Shown piece by piece: positions 25,408 to 33,801 of a stretch of DNA of 64,000 nt. Below the pieces are notes generated by a model. That model was given only the letters and a program-made list of their open reading frames with translations, had not been told where the DNA came from and ran no database searches. Position numbers and translations under genes: made by a program. Source of the stretch: an uncultured Psychrobacter sp. (lineage in GTDB: Bacteria > Pseudomonadota > Gammaproteobacteria > Pseudomonadales > Moraxellaceae); the NCBI GenBank assembly GCA_947489525.1, contig CANLDW010000002.1, forward strand, positions 434,001-498,000, in the 5' to 3' direction. Positions within the stretch are counted from its first letter, which is position 1. Each line of letters opens with the position of its first letter.

Positions 25408-27618
25408 TTAAGCTGGTAGAACTTGCGCAGCAAGCGCCCTATTGGTCTCAGACTCTGTAGGTAGCGGCGCTTCTATCAACGCCTCTAGCTGTACAGGCAC
25501 GCCATTGACTGCAGCATTACCGCTGAGCTTATCGATGAGCGTATCGTCCGTTAAGTCATTGACACTGACGCCTGCGTGCGCTTGCGCAATCTTTTGTTTA
25601 ACCCCTTTACGTCCATGACCCCAGCCGTGCGGGATACTTACGACCCCTGGCATTAGCTCATCGGTCACCTCAGCGATGATATCGACTTGACCGACGCGCG
25701 AGGTGACTTTGACCTGTTGACCGTCTTCGATACTGTGCGCGCGAGCCGTATCAGGATGTAGCATCAGCGTACAGCGCGGCTTGCCTTTGACTAAGCGGTG
25801 ACTGTTGTGTAGCCACGAGTTGTTACTGCGCACATGACGACGACCAATCAAAAGAATCTGACTGTCATCGTAGCTTGCCATTACCTCGCGTACCCGCGCC
25901 AGATCCGCTTGATAAAAGTCGACGTTGAGATGGATCTGCTTGTCTTTGTGCTTAATGGTGTCAGGCAGCATCTTTTTGAGTGGTCCTAGATCCATACCGT
26001 GCGGATGCTTTTGTACTTGACGAAGACTCATGCCTTGATACGGGCCGCGTTTTAGTCCTTGATCGAGCAGCACTTTGGTGCCTAGCGTCTGGATCATTTT
26101 GCGCTCAGCTTTGACCATCATCGGCGCGTCTTTATCCATACGTGTCGCTAGTTCTAAATAGATTTGCCAATCGTGCTTGGCATCTTTGTGCTTAGTAAAT
26201 AATACGGGCGAGTATTTGGCAACGTTGTGTACCGCAAAGCCATTAAAGGTTAGATCGTAGTGATCGCGCTCAAGCGGTGAGACGGGCGGTAGGATAATAT
26301 TGGCATGACGACTGGTCTCAGTAACAAAATAATCTAATGCCACCATAAACTCCAAACCGGCAAATGCCTTGTCCAGCTTCTCGCCATTTGGGGTGCTGAG
26401 CACTGGATTGCCTGCCACGCACATAAAGCCCTTGAGCTGCCCTTCCCCTTCGATTAGCATCTCATCGGCCATCGCCGCCACAGGGTACTCGCCATTAAAA
26501 TCAGGTAAGTTACTGACCCGGCTATGACGCTTTCCTAAGTAGCCCGGACCTGAGTTATTGACCACATCGACGGCAGGGTTGGGGAACATCAGCCCGCCGA
26601 CTTCATCCAAGCGCCCTGCGACAATGTTAATCATCATCACTAAATACTGAGCGAGCAGCCCAAACTCTTGCACCGACACGCCCATACGGCTATAGCACAC
26701 TGAGCGCTCTGCCTCACAAAACTCTTTGACCATGCGCTTAATCTCGCTTGCCTCGATACCTGTGATACCTGCGACGGACTCGGCGCTATAGCCTTTGGCA
26801 AAGTCTCTTATGCGCTCAATCTCAGGTGCTAGATCAGCGGCTCTATTATGAGGGCGCGCCTTGTCCGCGTAACCTTGCGCGTAGATCTCGTTGAGCATAG
26901 CCAGCAGCAACCAGACATCGGTTGCCGGCCGGATAAAGTGATGCTCGCTGGCGATGTCTGCGGTTTCGGTGCGTCTTGGATCAATGACTACTACTTTACC
27001 ATCGCGCGCTTTGATGTCTTTGAGCTTTTGGCGCATATTGGCAGCGGTCATAATGCTACCGTTTGAGGCCAGCGGATTACCACCGATGATCATCATATGC
27101 TGAGTGCGATTGACATCGGGTACAGGGATGCGCAGCATGTGCCCGAACAGATGCATACTGATGATATGGTGCGGCAATTGATCGATGGAGGTGGCGGAGA
27201 AGCGGCTACGCGTTTTGATACTGGTCAGTAAGTGCTTAATGGTCAGCATGCCGCCTAGATTATGCACGTTTGGATTACCCAAATATACTCCAAAAGCGTT
27301 TTGACCGTACTTTTTCTGTACCGATTGGATGCCAGCAGCGACTTTATCAAACGCCTCGTCCCAGCTGATCTTTTGCCAACCGTCCTTGGTGCGCTCAATA
27401 GGCTGACGCAGGCGGTCAGGATCTTCGTGCAAGTCTTGCAGAGCGGTGGCTTTTGGACAGATATAGCCTTGCGAGAAGGGATCGTCTTTATCGCCTTTGA
27501 TGGATAGCACCTTGTTGCCATCGTGCTTGACGACGATACCGCACATGGCCTCGCACAGATTGCAGGTTCGAAAGTGTGTCTGCTCACCGGCTTTTGATTT
27601 TTGGTTACTGATCGCCAT
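25408..27618 (-). CDS. Molybdopterin oxidoreductase (formate-dehydrogenase-like)
   Basis: 736 residues of the DMSO-reductase superfamily. An N-terminal 4Fe-4S site is formed by Cys19, Cys22, Cys26 and Cys54 (CNLCEAMC ... GYICPKA). Then come the molybdopterin domains (NVHNLGGMLTIKHLL, GGNPLASNGSIM, VIDPRRTETA) and a C-terminal bis-MGD binding domain (MLHPDTARAHSIEDGQ, VSIPHGWGHGRKG). There is no Tat signal, so the enzyme should be cytoplasmic. No electron-transfer subunit is beside it, and the substrate is unknown. It lies 75 bases downstream of a TetR gene on the same strand and divergent from an Old Yellow Enzyme, so it is probably an inducible locus. Confidence 0.9.
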   Translation of the reverse strand: MAISNQKSKAGEQTHFRTCNLCEAMCGIVVKHDGNKVLSIKGDKDDPFSQGYICPKATALQDLHEDPDRLRQPIERTKDGWQKISWDEAFDKVAAGIQSVQKKYGQNAFGVYLGNPNVHNLGGMLTIKHLLTSIKTRSRFSATSIDQLPHHIISMHLFGHMLRIPVPDVNRTQHMMIIGGNPLASNGSIMTAANMRQKLKDIKARDGKVVVIDPRRTETADIASEHHFIRPATDVWLLLAMLNEIYAQGYADKARPHNRAADLAPEIERIRDFAKGYSAESVAGITGIEASEIKRMVKEFCEAERSVCYSRMGVSVQEFGLLAQYLVMMINIVAGRLDEVGGLMFPNPAVDVVNNSGPGYLGKRHSRVSNLPDFNGEYPVAAMADEMLIEGEGQLKGFMCVAGNPVLSTPNGEKLDKAFAGLEFMVALDYFVTETSRHANIILPPVSPLERDHYDLTFNGFAVHNVAKYSPVLFTKHKDAKHDWQIYLELATRMDKDAPMMVKAERKMIQTLGTKVLLDQGLKRGPYQGMSLRQVQKHPHGMDLGPLKKMLPDTIKHKDKQIHLNVDFYQADLARVREVMASYDDSQILLIGRRHVRSNNSWLHNSHRLVKGKPRCTLMLHPDTARAHSIEDGQQVKVTSRVGQVDIIAEVTDELMPGVVSIPHGWGHGRKGVKQKIAQAHAGVSVNDLTDDTLIDKLSGNAAVNGVPVQLEALIEAPLPTESETNRALAAQVLPA

Positions 27619-27692
27619 AGTTCTACTTCCTTGTTGTTTCAGTGCTTATAGCTTTGGCTATAAATTTCCGTTTATGATGGTCGTTTAACAAG

Positions 27693-28430
27693 TTACTCCG
27701 AGATCTCTTGTTGCCAAAAACTAGTAAAAAGCGCGTTAAGATTTTTGCATAAAACGTGGATAGCCTGCTCTCTACTGTAACGCTGCTGATGACAGCCTAA
27801 TATCAGCTCATGGACTTGGGCGGCGGCAATATCAACGCCAAGATTGACCTTGGAGTATTCAAAATCGCAGTGAGATAACGTTAAGCCTGCAACGAATATC
27901 TGTGTCCACTCCGCCTGTATGTCATTAATTAAGTTTCCCAAACCCTTAGCTGAGCCTTCAGTTGAGTCCTTAGTGGGTAAACTTTTAGCGGTAAAGCTCG
28001 GACTAAAACGTATACGATCCTCGTTTAAGCGCTGAAATAAGTCGATATTGACAAAGGCCGCATCAAAGATATGCGTAAGACACTGCTTGCAGCGCTGATT
28101 GAACTGCGCCTCGCTCAGATCAGTATAATCTTTAATCATAGCGATCCAAGCGGCGCGCATAGGGGATAAATAGTTATCTTTGAGCTGTAAGCTTAACGCT
28201 TGTTGCAGCTCATCCAAACTCGCAAAATGATTATAAAAACTAGGCTGAGCGATACCGGCGCCCTTAGCGATTTTATTCATGCTCATACCAGACGCGCCCT
28301 CCGTACTATAGAGCTGCAAAGCACTTTTCATAATGGCTCTGCGGGTTTTGGCTTTGGCAAGCGTACGTTTTGAGTCGGGTTTAGGATTGACAGTCTTTTC
28401 TCTACCATCAGTCGTTACTACTACATCCAC
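27693..28430 (-). CDS. TetR-family transcriptional regulator
   Basis: 245 residues. The N-terminal helix-turn-helix is MSMNKIAKGAGIAQPSFYNHFASLDEL (about 50-76), in the form seen in the FabR-like group (PSFYNHF). The rest is a ligand-binding helical domain with no specific signature. It is upstream of the molybdopterin oxidoreductase and divergent from the flavin oxidoreductase at 28606. Two matching palindromes in the intergenic region (28476-28493 and 28499-28516) are the likely operators, so it probably represses itself, the molybdoenzyme and the flavoenzyme. The ligand is unknown. Confidence 0.9.
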   Translation of the reverse strand: MDVVVTTDGREKTVNPKPDSKRTLAKAKTRRAIMKSALQLYSTEGASGMSMNKIAKGAGIAQPSFYNHFASLDELQQALSLQLKDNYLSPMRAAWIAMIKDYTDLSEAQFNQRCKQCLTHIFDAAFVNIDLFQRLNEDRIRFSPSFTAKSLPTKDSTEGSAKGLGNLINDIQAEWTQIFVAGLTLSHCDFEYSKVNLGVDIAAAQVHELILGCHQQRYSREQAIHVLCKNLNALFTSFWQQEISE

Positions 28431-28475
28431 AGTATGGCCTTTTTATTAGTGACTTGTACGCACTATTAATACGTC

Positions 28476-28493
28476 GACTATAAGATTATAGTC
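28476..28493. promoter_or_regulatory. Palindromic operator 1
   Basis: GACTATAAGATTATAGTC: inverted repeat GACTATAA / TTATAGTC with a 2-base centre, in the gap between the TetR gene and the flavin oxidoreductase gene. Likely TetR binding site. Confidence 0.7.
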
Positions 28494-28498
28494 ATTTA

Positions 28499-28516
28499 AA
28501 CTATAAGTCTATAGTT
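28499..28516. promoter_or_regulatory. Palindromic operator 2
   Basis: AACTATAAGTCTATAGTT: inverted repeat AACTATA / TATAGTT with a 4-base centre. Shares ACTATA...TATAGT with operator 1; the centres are 23 bp apart, about two helical turns. Confidence 0.7.
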
Positions 28517-28605
28517 AATACCGAACTCGCGCTTTTTATTCTCTGATTACTATCAGACTATCGCTCGCTTATTATCTATTCAACATTAATGACTAAGGCT
28601 GCCCT

Positions 28606-29856
28606 ATGACCATATTTACGCCGTTTACCTTACCTTGTGGGACAACGCTCCCCAACCGTATCGCCAAAGCCGCTATGGAAGAGAACATGGCAGCTGAAGG
28701 TCAGATTCCAGGACCGACCCTTTTACGCTTGTACCGCCGCTGGGCTGAGGGCGGTACAGGACTTTTGATTACGGGTAATGTCATGGTTGATGGTCGCGCG
28801 ATGACAGGGCCTGGCGGGATCGTACTTGACAAGAACAGTGAGCTTGCGCCTTTTAAGGCGTGGGCACAGACGGCAAAAGCGGATAACGATAGCACGCAGA
28901 TTTGGATGCAAATCAATCATCCGGGTCGCCAAGTCTACGCGGCGATGGGCGGCGATGTGCTATCGCCTTCTGATGTAGCGCTCGATTTAGGCAAGCACTC
29001 ACGCCTGTTTAGCAAGCCGCGCGCGATGACTTTTGATGACATTGAGCAGCTTATTCAGCGCTTTGTCGATACGGCGCTACAAGCTGAACGTGCAGGCTTC
29101 GATGGTGTGCAAATTCACGCCGCGCATGGTTATCTTATCTCGCAGTTTTTATCGCCCCTGACCAATAAGCGCACGGATGAGTACGGCGGGAGTGCACAAA
29201 ACCGCATGCGCCTATTGCTTGAGGTCATCAAAGCGGTACGGGCAAATGTCTCTGCAACCTTTGCCGTCTCAGTCAAGCTCAACTCCGCGGACTTTCAGCG
29301 CGGCGGTTTTGATGCTGATGACGCCAAAGATGTGGTTATCGCTATGAACGATTTGGGCGTGGATGTGGTGGAGTTATCAGGCGGTAGCTATGAGAGCCCG
29401 GCTATGCAAGGCACAACCGCTGATGGTCGCACCTTGCAGCGCGAAGCTTATTTTTTGGATTTCGCCAAAGAGATTGCCCAAGTGGCAACGATGCCTATCA
29501 TGACCACAGGCGGGGTTAGGCGTTTAGCTGTTGCCGAAGCGGTACTGGCGCAAGGTATCGATATCGTCGGTATGGGCACAGCGCTCGCTATGAATCCGCA
29601 GTTACCTAATGACTGGCGTACGAATAAAGATGCCATCGCGCACAACCCTATTGTGCAATGGAAAGATAAAACCCTAAGCGCTATTGCGACAATGGCAGTG
29701 ATTAAGCGCCAGTTGCAGCGTATGGGAGCTGGCAGAGCGCCCAAAACCAATGTCTCACCGCTATTGTCTTTAGTGTCTGATCGCGTGCGTCTTAACAAGC
29801 TCACTAAACGTTATAAGAAGTATCTGGCGCAAGCGCGTCTTAGCTCTAATAAGTAA
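28606..29856 (+). CDS. NADH:flavin oxidoreductase, Old Yellow Enzyme family
   Basis: 416-residue FMN TIM-barrel enzyme that reduces activated C=C bonds. Seen: FTLPCGTTLPNRIAKAAMEE at the N-terminus, MQINHPGRQ (about 104-112), the substrate/FMN motif HAAHGYLISQFLSP followed by TNKRTDEYGGS, VELSGGSYESP and the phosphate site MTTGGVRRL. There is no C-terminal FAD/4Fe-4S extension, so it is not a dienoyl-CoA reductase of the FadH type. The C-terminal 50 residues are basic and unusual. It is divergent from the TetR gene with the two palindromic operators in its promoter region, which suggests induction by an electrophile or xenobiotic. Confidence 0.93.
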   Translation: MTIFTPFTLPCGTTLPNRIAKAAMEENMAAEGQIPGPTLLRLYRRWAEGGTGLLITGNVMVDGRAMTGPGGIVLDKNSELAPFKAWAQTAKADNDSTQIWMQINHPGRQVYAAMGGDVLSPSDVALDLGKHSRLFSKPRAMTFDDIEQLIQRFVDTALQAERAGFDGVQIHAAHGYLISQFLSPLTNKRTDEYGGSAQNRMRLLLEVIKAVRANVSATFAVSVKLNSADFQRGGFDADDAKDVVIAMNDLGVDVVELSGGSYESPAMQGTTADGRTLQREAYFLDFAKEIAQVATMPIMTTGGVRRLAVAEAVLAQGIDIVGMGTALAMNPQLPNDWRTNKDAIAHNPIVQWKDKTLSAIATMAVIKRQLQRMGAGRAPKTNVSPLLSLVSDRVRLNKLTKRYKKYLAQARLSSNK

Positions 29857-29873
29857 CTGCTTAATAAACCGAC

Positions 29874-29909
29874 AAAGCAGAAGTCATCACCTTATGGCTT
29901 CTGCTTTTT
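29874..29909 (+). terminator. Terminator after the flavin oxidoreductase
   Basis: AAAGCAGAAG and CTTCTGCTTT stem with a 14-base loop and a TTTTT tail. Confidence 0.7.
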
Positions 29910-30113
29910 GTTTATTTATCTTACCGTGAGTAAGATAATTTACATAACCTTAATACTCTTAGGGTTTTATTTTCACTACATAACATTTTAAACACCGCTT
30001 ATACAGACAATAAGCGTTTAGCTTTTATATATTTATAAGTGCCAGCTTAGTAAATACTTGATAAATAACTTAATACATCAGCACTATAAAACCTTGGTAT
30101 TAAGAAATTGTTG

Positions 30114-30220
30114 TATAGTCAATCAACATTAAAAGTGGTACAAGGCAGACGAGTGCAAGTACTACAGTAGTAGGCTAAACGAGTCTAACGCTGTAACACT
30201 TTAATAGGGGTTCGACTATA
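30114..30220. mobile_element. 107-bp MITE-like element, copy 1
   Basis: Bounded by TATAGTCAATCAACATTAAAA and TTCGACTATA. It is nearly identical over its whole length to 57815-57921, with only a handful of base differences, and its ends are inverted repeats (TATAGTC / GACTATA, and ATTAAAAGTG / CACTTTAAT). An internal TACTACAGTAGTA palindrome is present. No ORF. A TA target duplication is possible. It lies 103 bases upstream of csbD. Confidence 0.82.
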
Positions 30221-30323
30221 AGTAAAAAGTTGGCAAGTGAGACAGTTAATAAAGACAAATGGATTAATTGTCTTAATAATAAATGTCAGATAAAAAAGAC
30301 AATAAACAAAAAGGAAGATAACT

Positions 30324-30527
30324 ATGAATAGTCAAACTCTAAAAGGCGAATGGAATCAAATGAAAGGCTCAGTAAAGCAAAAGTGGGCCGATTTGACCGA
30401 TGATGATCTCCAGCACGTTAATGGGGACCGTGATAAACTCGTAGGACGCGTCCAAGAGCGTTATGGTCGAAGTAGAGAAGACGCTGAGCGTGAAGTTGAC
30501 GATTGGCGCCGCGATAATAACTATTAA
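30324..30527 (+). CDS. CsbD-family stress protein
   Basis: 67 residues, wholly soluble and highly charged, with the CsbD pattern LKGEWNQMKGSVKQKWADLTDDD and GDRDKLVGRVQERYGRSREDAE. Family members are general-stress proteins of unknown mechanism, often induced by osmotic or phosphate stress. ATG at 30324 follows AAAAGGAAGATAACT, a good ribosome site. It stands alone after a MITE-like element and is followed by two hairpins. Confidence 0.93.
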   Translation: MNSQTLKGEWNQMKGSVKQKWADLTDDDLQHVNGDRDKLVGRVQERYGRSREDAEREVDDWRRDNNY

Positions 30528-30603
30528 TACACTCTTAAAAAGAGTTATTAAAAAGTGCGTGTTAAGACGAGATTAAAACTACAACTCTCTTAATGTAATC
30601 AAA

Positions 30604-30631
30604 GACCGCATGATAGCTATCGTGCGGTCTG
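30604..30631 (+). terminator. Terminator-like hairpin after csbD
   Basis: AGACCGCATGATAG and CTATCGTGCGGTCT form a nearly perfect palindrome. The T-run is weak (GTTGT), so termination may be partial. Confidence 0.5.
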
Positions 30632-30714
30632 TTGTATCGGCCTTTTATTTTAATAATACTCTTGTATAAACGCTATATAGCTGTATGGTTTGTTATAACC
30701 TTTGATAAAGTAAA

Positions 30715-30760
30715 AACGATAAAACCGCATAACAAGTTACTGTTATGCGGTTTTATCGTT
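30715..30760. terminator. Perfect 20-bp hairpin
   Basis: AACGATAAAACCGCATAACA, a 6-base loop AGTTAC, and the exact inverse complement at 30741-30760. Internal AAAA and TTTT tracts flank the CCGCAT core, so it may act as a bidirectional terminator, but it is far (about 330 bases) from the ZIP gene stop. Confidence 0.6.
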
Positions 30761-31034
30761 AACCATCCATGTCACTATTTATAACGTAATGCAGCACATC
30801 CATGCGAAGTATAACGTTATAAGTACAAGGCATCCTGCCTATAATGTCATCTAGTATTACTACTAGCAGCGTCGGTAATATGTACCAAATCTAATAACGA
30901 TAGTCATCCTGACGCAGGTTATTAAATTATCATCCTAAAAGCGGTTAACTCAATCCTTGAGTCATACTCCCTATGCCGTAGAACTATAATGCCAAATCTC
31001 GTGCTCAGTGTTAAGTCGCGTAAACGTCAATACT

Positions 31035-31052
31035 TGTAAGCATATGCTTACA
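31035..31052. promoter_or_regulatory. 18-bp perfect palindrome
   Basis: TGTAAGCATATGCTTACA, exact inverted symmetry, 39 bases downstream of the ZIP transporter stop. It could be a regulator site or an inefficient 3' hairpin; no gene start is near. Confidence 0.4.
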
Positions 31053-31090
31053 TAGAATTATAAGTCGCTCTTATATCAGCGCCTATCTTT

Positions 31091-31798
31091 TTATATAAGC
31101 ATCTCACCTATGACCCCAACCAAAAACCCGAGTGCCGCGCCAAGCGAGGTACTGTAATGATTATCGAGCTTGCTCTCTGGAATGATGTCCTGAATCAGTA
31201 AGTACAAAATACCACCGCTGGCAAACATCATCAGATAAGCGGTCAAAGTAGGATAACTGCTCAATAAAAAGTGTCCGATAAGCGCTGAGATAATACCAAA
31301 AAAACTTAAGCCAAAAAATATCGCTAACGCTTTTTGTGTGCCGCAGCCGCTTAGCACTAAATCTCGATACGAGTTAAAGGATTCAGGCAAGTTTTGTAGA
31401 CCGATAAATACTGCCAGTAGCATCGCTGTCTTCGGCTCAACTGCAAACACGGCCCCAAGAGCCAATGATTCAGGAACGAAGTCCATCATCATCGCCAGCA
31501 GCGTCGCTTGCCGACTACCTGACTGTGCCAATCGGCGATCAAGCAGCATAAATAGCACCGCGCCGAGTACAAATGCACCAGTAACCCCCCAAACGCTTAG
31601 TACCTCCATACCTTTGGGTACTAAAACTAAAGCCAGCGCGGATAAAATGATACCAGCGCCAAACGACATCAGGGTATGGATGACTCTGTATTTAACGGGG
31701 CTGTCTTTGACGTAGTGATTGAATGATTTGGCCAATAGACCACCGATAAACACCGTTATCCCTGCAAATCCTGAAAATAAAATAAGCTCAAATAACAC
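31091..31798 (-). CDS. ZIP-family divalent metal transporter
   Basis: 235 residues, seven or eight membrane helices. The metal-site helices read MMDFVPESLALGAVFA and FIGLQNLPESFNSY, matching the ZIP pattern in which helix 4 and helix 5 supply E, N and P residues. The histidine usual in the helix 4 HSxxEG motif is not evident, so specificity for zinc cannot be assumed. The start is GTG at 31798, chosen because AAAGGATAGGTTATT lies just upstream. It follows the NIF3-like gene after 40 bases on the same strand and is probably cotranscribed. Confidence 0.87.
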   Translation of the reverse strand: MLFELILFSGFAGITVFIGGLLAKSFNHYVKDSPVKYRVIHTLMSFGAGIILSALALVLVPKGMEVLSVWGVTGAFVLGAVLFMLLDRRLAQSGSRQATLLAMMMDFVPESLALGAVFAVEPKTAMLLAVFIGLQNLPESFNSYRDLVLSGCGTQKALAIFFGLSFFGIISALIGHFLLSSYPTLTAYLMMFASGGILYLLIQDIIPESKLDNHYSTSLGAALGFLVGVIGEMLI

Positions 31799-31837
31799 AA
31801 TAACCTATCCTTTTAACTTTGTTGTACCTCTAAGTTT

Positions 31838-32149
31838 TTATATATCGACGACTTCACTCACATCATAGGCAGGCGTCTCGTAAGGATGAGCGCTTTTGAG
31901 CGCTGCTATCACCTCGGTAATGACGTTGTGCGCAACGACCATCTCAACTCGCCACTCCGTCACCTGCTCAAGCTCGTCTTGCGCGCCAATGTGCGGCGTA
32001 CTACCCGCCAGCGGCATAAACTGTCCAGTGCCTTTGACCTGCCAGCAGCACTGCTCGTAGTTACCGATAGTGCCTGCGCCGGCAGCAAATAGCGCAGATT
32101 TTACCCTCTCAAGCGCCTCCTCTGGGATAAATACGGTTAGCTTATACAT
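31838..32149 (-). CDS. NIF3-like insertion-domain protein (YqfO-type)
   Basis: 103 residues. It corresponds to the middle, PII/CutA-like domain of YqfO/NIF3 proteins, as a free-standing gene: KLTVFIPEEALERVKSALFAAGAGTIGNYEQCCWQ, GTGQFMPLAGSTPHIG and a C-terminal AHPYETPAYDV. Stand-alone versions are common in proteobacteria; a metal or nucleotide sensing role is guessed but not shown. ATG at 32149 follows AGGAGCGCGCG. It lies between mpg and the ZIP gene on the same strand. Confidence 0.85.
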   Translation of the reverse strand: MYKLTVFIPEEALERVKSALFAAGAGTIGNYEQCCWQVKGTGQFMPLAGSTPHIGAQDELEQVTEWRVEMVVAHNVITEVIAALKSAHPYETPAYDVSEVVDI

Positions 32150-32193
32150 CGCGCGCTCCTATCGCTACACGTTTTAGAAATAATATATAAACG

Positions 32194-32829
32194 CTATTTT
32201 TTTGATAGCGAAAGATGATCTGTCCAAACGTAGCGCAGTAGCCAATCTTTCGCTGTACCCGCGTAGTCGATACCGATGCGAGGGCGTAGTGACACTGGTG
32301 GTCGGCAACCGTCATCCTCTATCCATACCTTGGATTCAGGGCTGATTGCCATACCGTACAGCGTGCGATCTAATTGCAGGCGTTTGCTCAGCTTACCTGG
32401 CCCTGCAAACTGTTTGGGATGGGTCAGCTGCTTATCAGGCGGCAGACTTTGCTCAGCGAGCAGGCGATCGCTATCCTCGCTCAAAAATCCTGCCCGTATC
32501 AGTACCGATTCAGGTGATCCTTTGGCGCCGCTGATAAGATTGAGCATCAGATGCACGCCATACGTCAGATAGGCGTAGAACACCCCGCCTGCCTTGTACA
32601 TGATATCAGTATCACCACCACGCTTGGACAGATGTGCCTCTACTGAACCGTCCGCCGCGCCAATATAAGCTTCGGTCTCGGTGATGCGCATACGCAGCAC
32701 CTTTACGGTGTCATCGCTATCGGTCAGCTGGCGACACAGTACCTTACCGATTAAATCAGCGGCAACCACACATGTAGGCTGGGTGAACCATACGGGCATA
32801 AGCGGTGTTGTCATAGCAGGCTTTGACAT
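32194..32829 (-). CDS. DNA-3-methyladenine glycosylase (AAG/MPG type)
   Basis: Base-excision repair enzyme that removes alkylated purines. The 211 residues have the AAG fold motifs: AADLIGKVLCRQL, RMRITETEAYIGAADGSVEAH with the catalytic glutamate in the ETEAY segment, KAGGVFYAYLTYGVHLMLN, SPESVLIRAG, GPGKLSKRLQLD and RPRIGIDYAG. ATG at 32829 follows AAGAAGGATAACC. It heads a possible mpg / NIF3-like / ZIP transcript. Confidence 0.94.
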   Translation of the reverse strand: MSKPAMTTPLMPVWFTQPTCVVAADLIGKVLCRQLTDSDDTVKVLRMRITETEAYIGAADGSVEAHLSKRGGDTDIMYKAGGVFYAYLTYGVHLMLNLISGAKGSPESVLIRAGFLSEDSDRLLAEQSLPPDKQLTHPKQFAGPGKLSKRLQLDRTLYGMAISPESKVWIEDDGCRPPVSLRPRIGIDYAGTAKDWLLRYVWTDHLSLSKK

Positions 32830-32996
32830 GGTTATCCTTCTTAAACAATCAGTGCTTAATACACAACGAGTCTTATTATAAAAAGATATGGCACTACTAA
32901 CGTGCGTCTTTGCGTGCGCCTTTAATAGCCATTAAGTAACTTTTTACACTGCTTCTTACATAGCTTTTTACATAAGTCTTTACAAGAAAACAGGCA

Positions 32997-33022
32997 CAAA
33001 AAAACTGAGCACGCCGCTCAGT
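32997..33022 (-). terminator. Terminator after purC
   Basis: On the minus strand CTGAG-CGGCGTG-CTCAG type stem (CTGAGC / GCTCAG) followed by a run of seven T. Confidence 0.75.
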
Positions 33023-33049
33023 CTTTGTTTATGCTATTTGACATAAGTC

Positions 33050-33763
33050 TTAGCTTAAGGGCACGCCAATGCGTTTAGCCACCTCTTCATAGCCTTCAAT
33101 CACATCGCCTAGCGATTGACGGAAGCGGTCTTTATCGAGCTTTTTCTTAGTGTTTTTGTCCCAGATACGGCAGCCATCAGGTGAGAACTCATCGCCTAAT
33201 ACAATGCGGTCATGAAACACGCCAAACTCTAGTTTGAAATCGACTAGCATCAGATCGCCTTTATCAAACAGCGCTTGCAAGACATCGTTGACGCGGTAGG
33301 TCAGATCTTTCATAGCGCTGAGCTGCGCTTCAGTCGCCCAGCCAAGTGAGACGGATAATGACTCATTGATCATGGGATCGCCAAGCGCATCATCCTTATA
33401 AAACAGCTCATACGTTGGCGGGTTGAGTGCTTGACCTTCCTCCAGTCCCAAACGGCGCACAAGGCTACCGGCAGCAAAGTTACGTACCACGCACTCAACA
33501 GGGATCATATCCAAGCGTTTTACGAGCACCTCATCGTCTGATAACTGCTGTTCAAAATGTGTCTCAATACCCGCTTCGCTTAGCTTTTGCATGACAAAAG
33601 CATTAAAGCGGTTATTGACCTCGCCTTTACGTGCCAACTGCTCAATACGCTCACCGTTAAAGGCTGAGGTATCGTCACGAAATTGCAGAATTAACAGATC
33701 GCTATCATCCGTCTCAAAAACCGATTTGGCTTTACCTTTATACAGCAATTGTTGCTTTTGCAT
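33050..33763 (-). CDS. purC: Phosphoribosylaminoimidazole-succinocarboxamide synthase
   Basis: SAICAR synthetase: ATP-dependent joining of CAIR and aspartate in purine synthesis. 237 residues, the normal bacterial length. Seen: [15 protein letters not shown] at the N-terminus, [35 protein letters not shown] and [12 protein letters not shown] at 33763 follows AGAAGGAATCCTTCCG. It is the last gene of a dapA / bamC-like / purC run, the same order as in E. coli. Confidence 0.97.
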   Translation of the reverse strand: MQKQQLLYKGKAKSVFETDDSDLLILQFRDDTSAFNGERIEQLARKGEVNNRFNAFVMQKLSEAGIETHFEQQLSDDEVLVKRLDMIPVECVVRNFAAGSLVRRLGLEEGQALNPPTYELFYKDDALGDPMINESLSVSLGWATEAQLSAMKDLTYRVNDVLQALFDKGDLMLVDFKLEFGVFHDRIVLGDEFSPDGCRIWDKNTKKKLDKDRFRQSLGDVIEGYEEVAKRIGVPLS

Positions 33764-33801
33764 CGGAAGGATTCCTTCTCAAGCTGAATGAATTAGTGAG
33801 G

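Larger units (their letters stand above)
30528..31090. other. Non-coding stretch with two hairpins and a palindrome
   Basis: About 560 bases with no gene. It holds an AGACCGCA...TGCGGTCT stem at 30604-30631, a perfect 20-pair hairpin at 30715-30760 and an 18-bp palindrome at 31035-31052. The rest is unremarkable. Confidence 0.7.
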
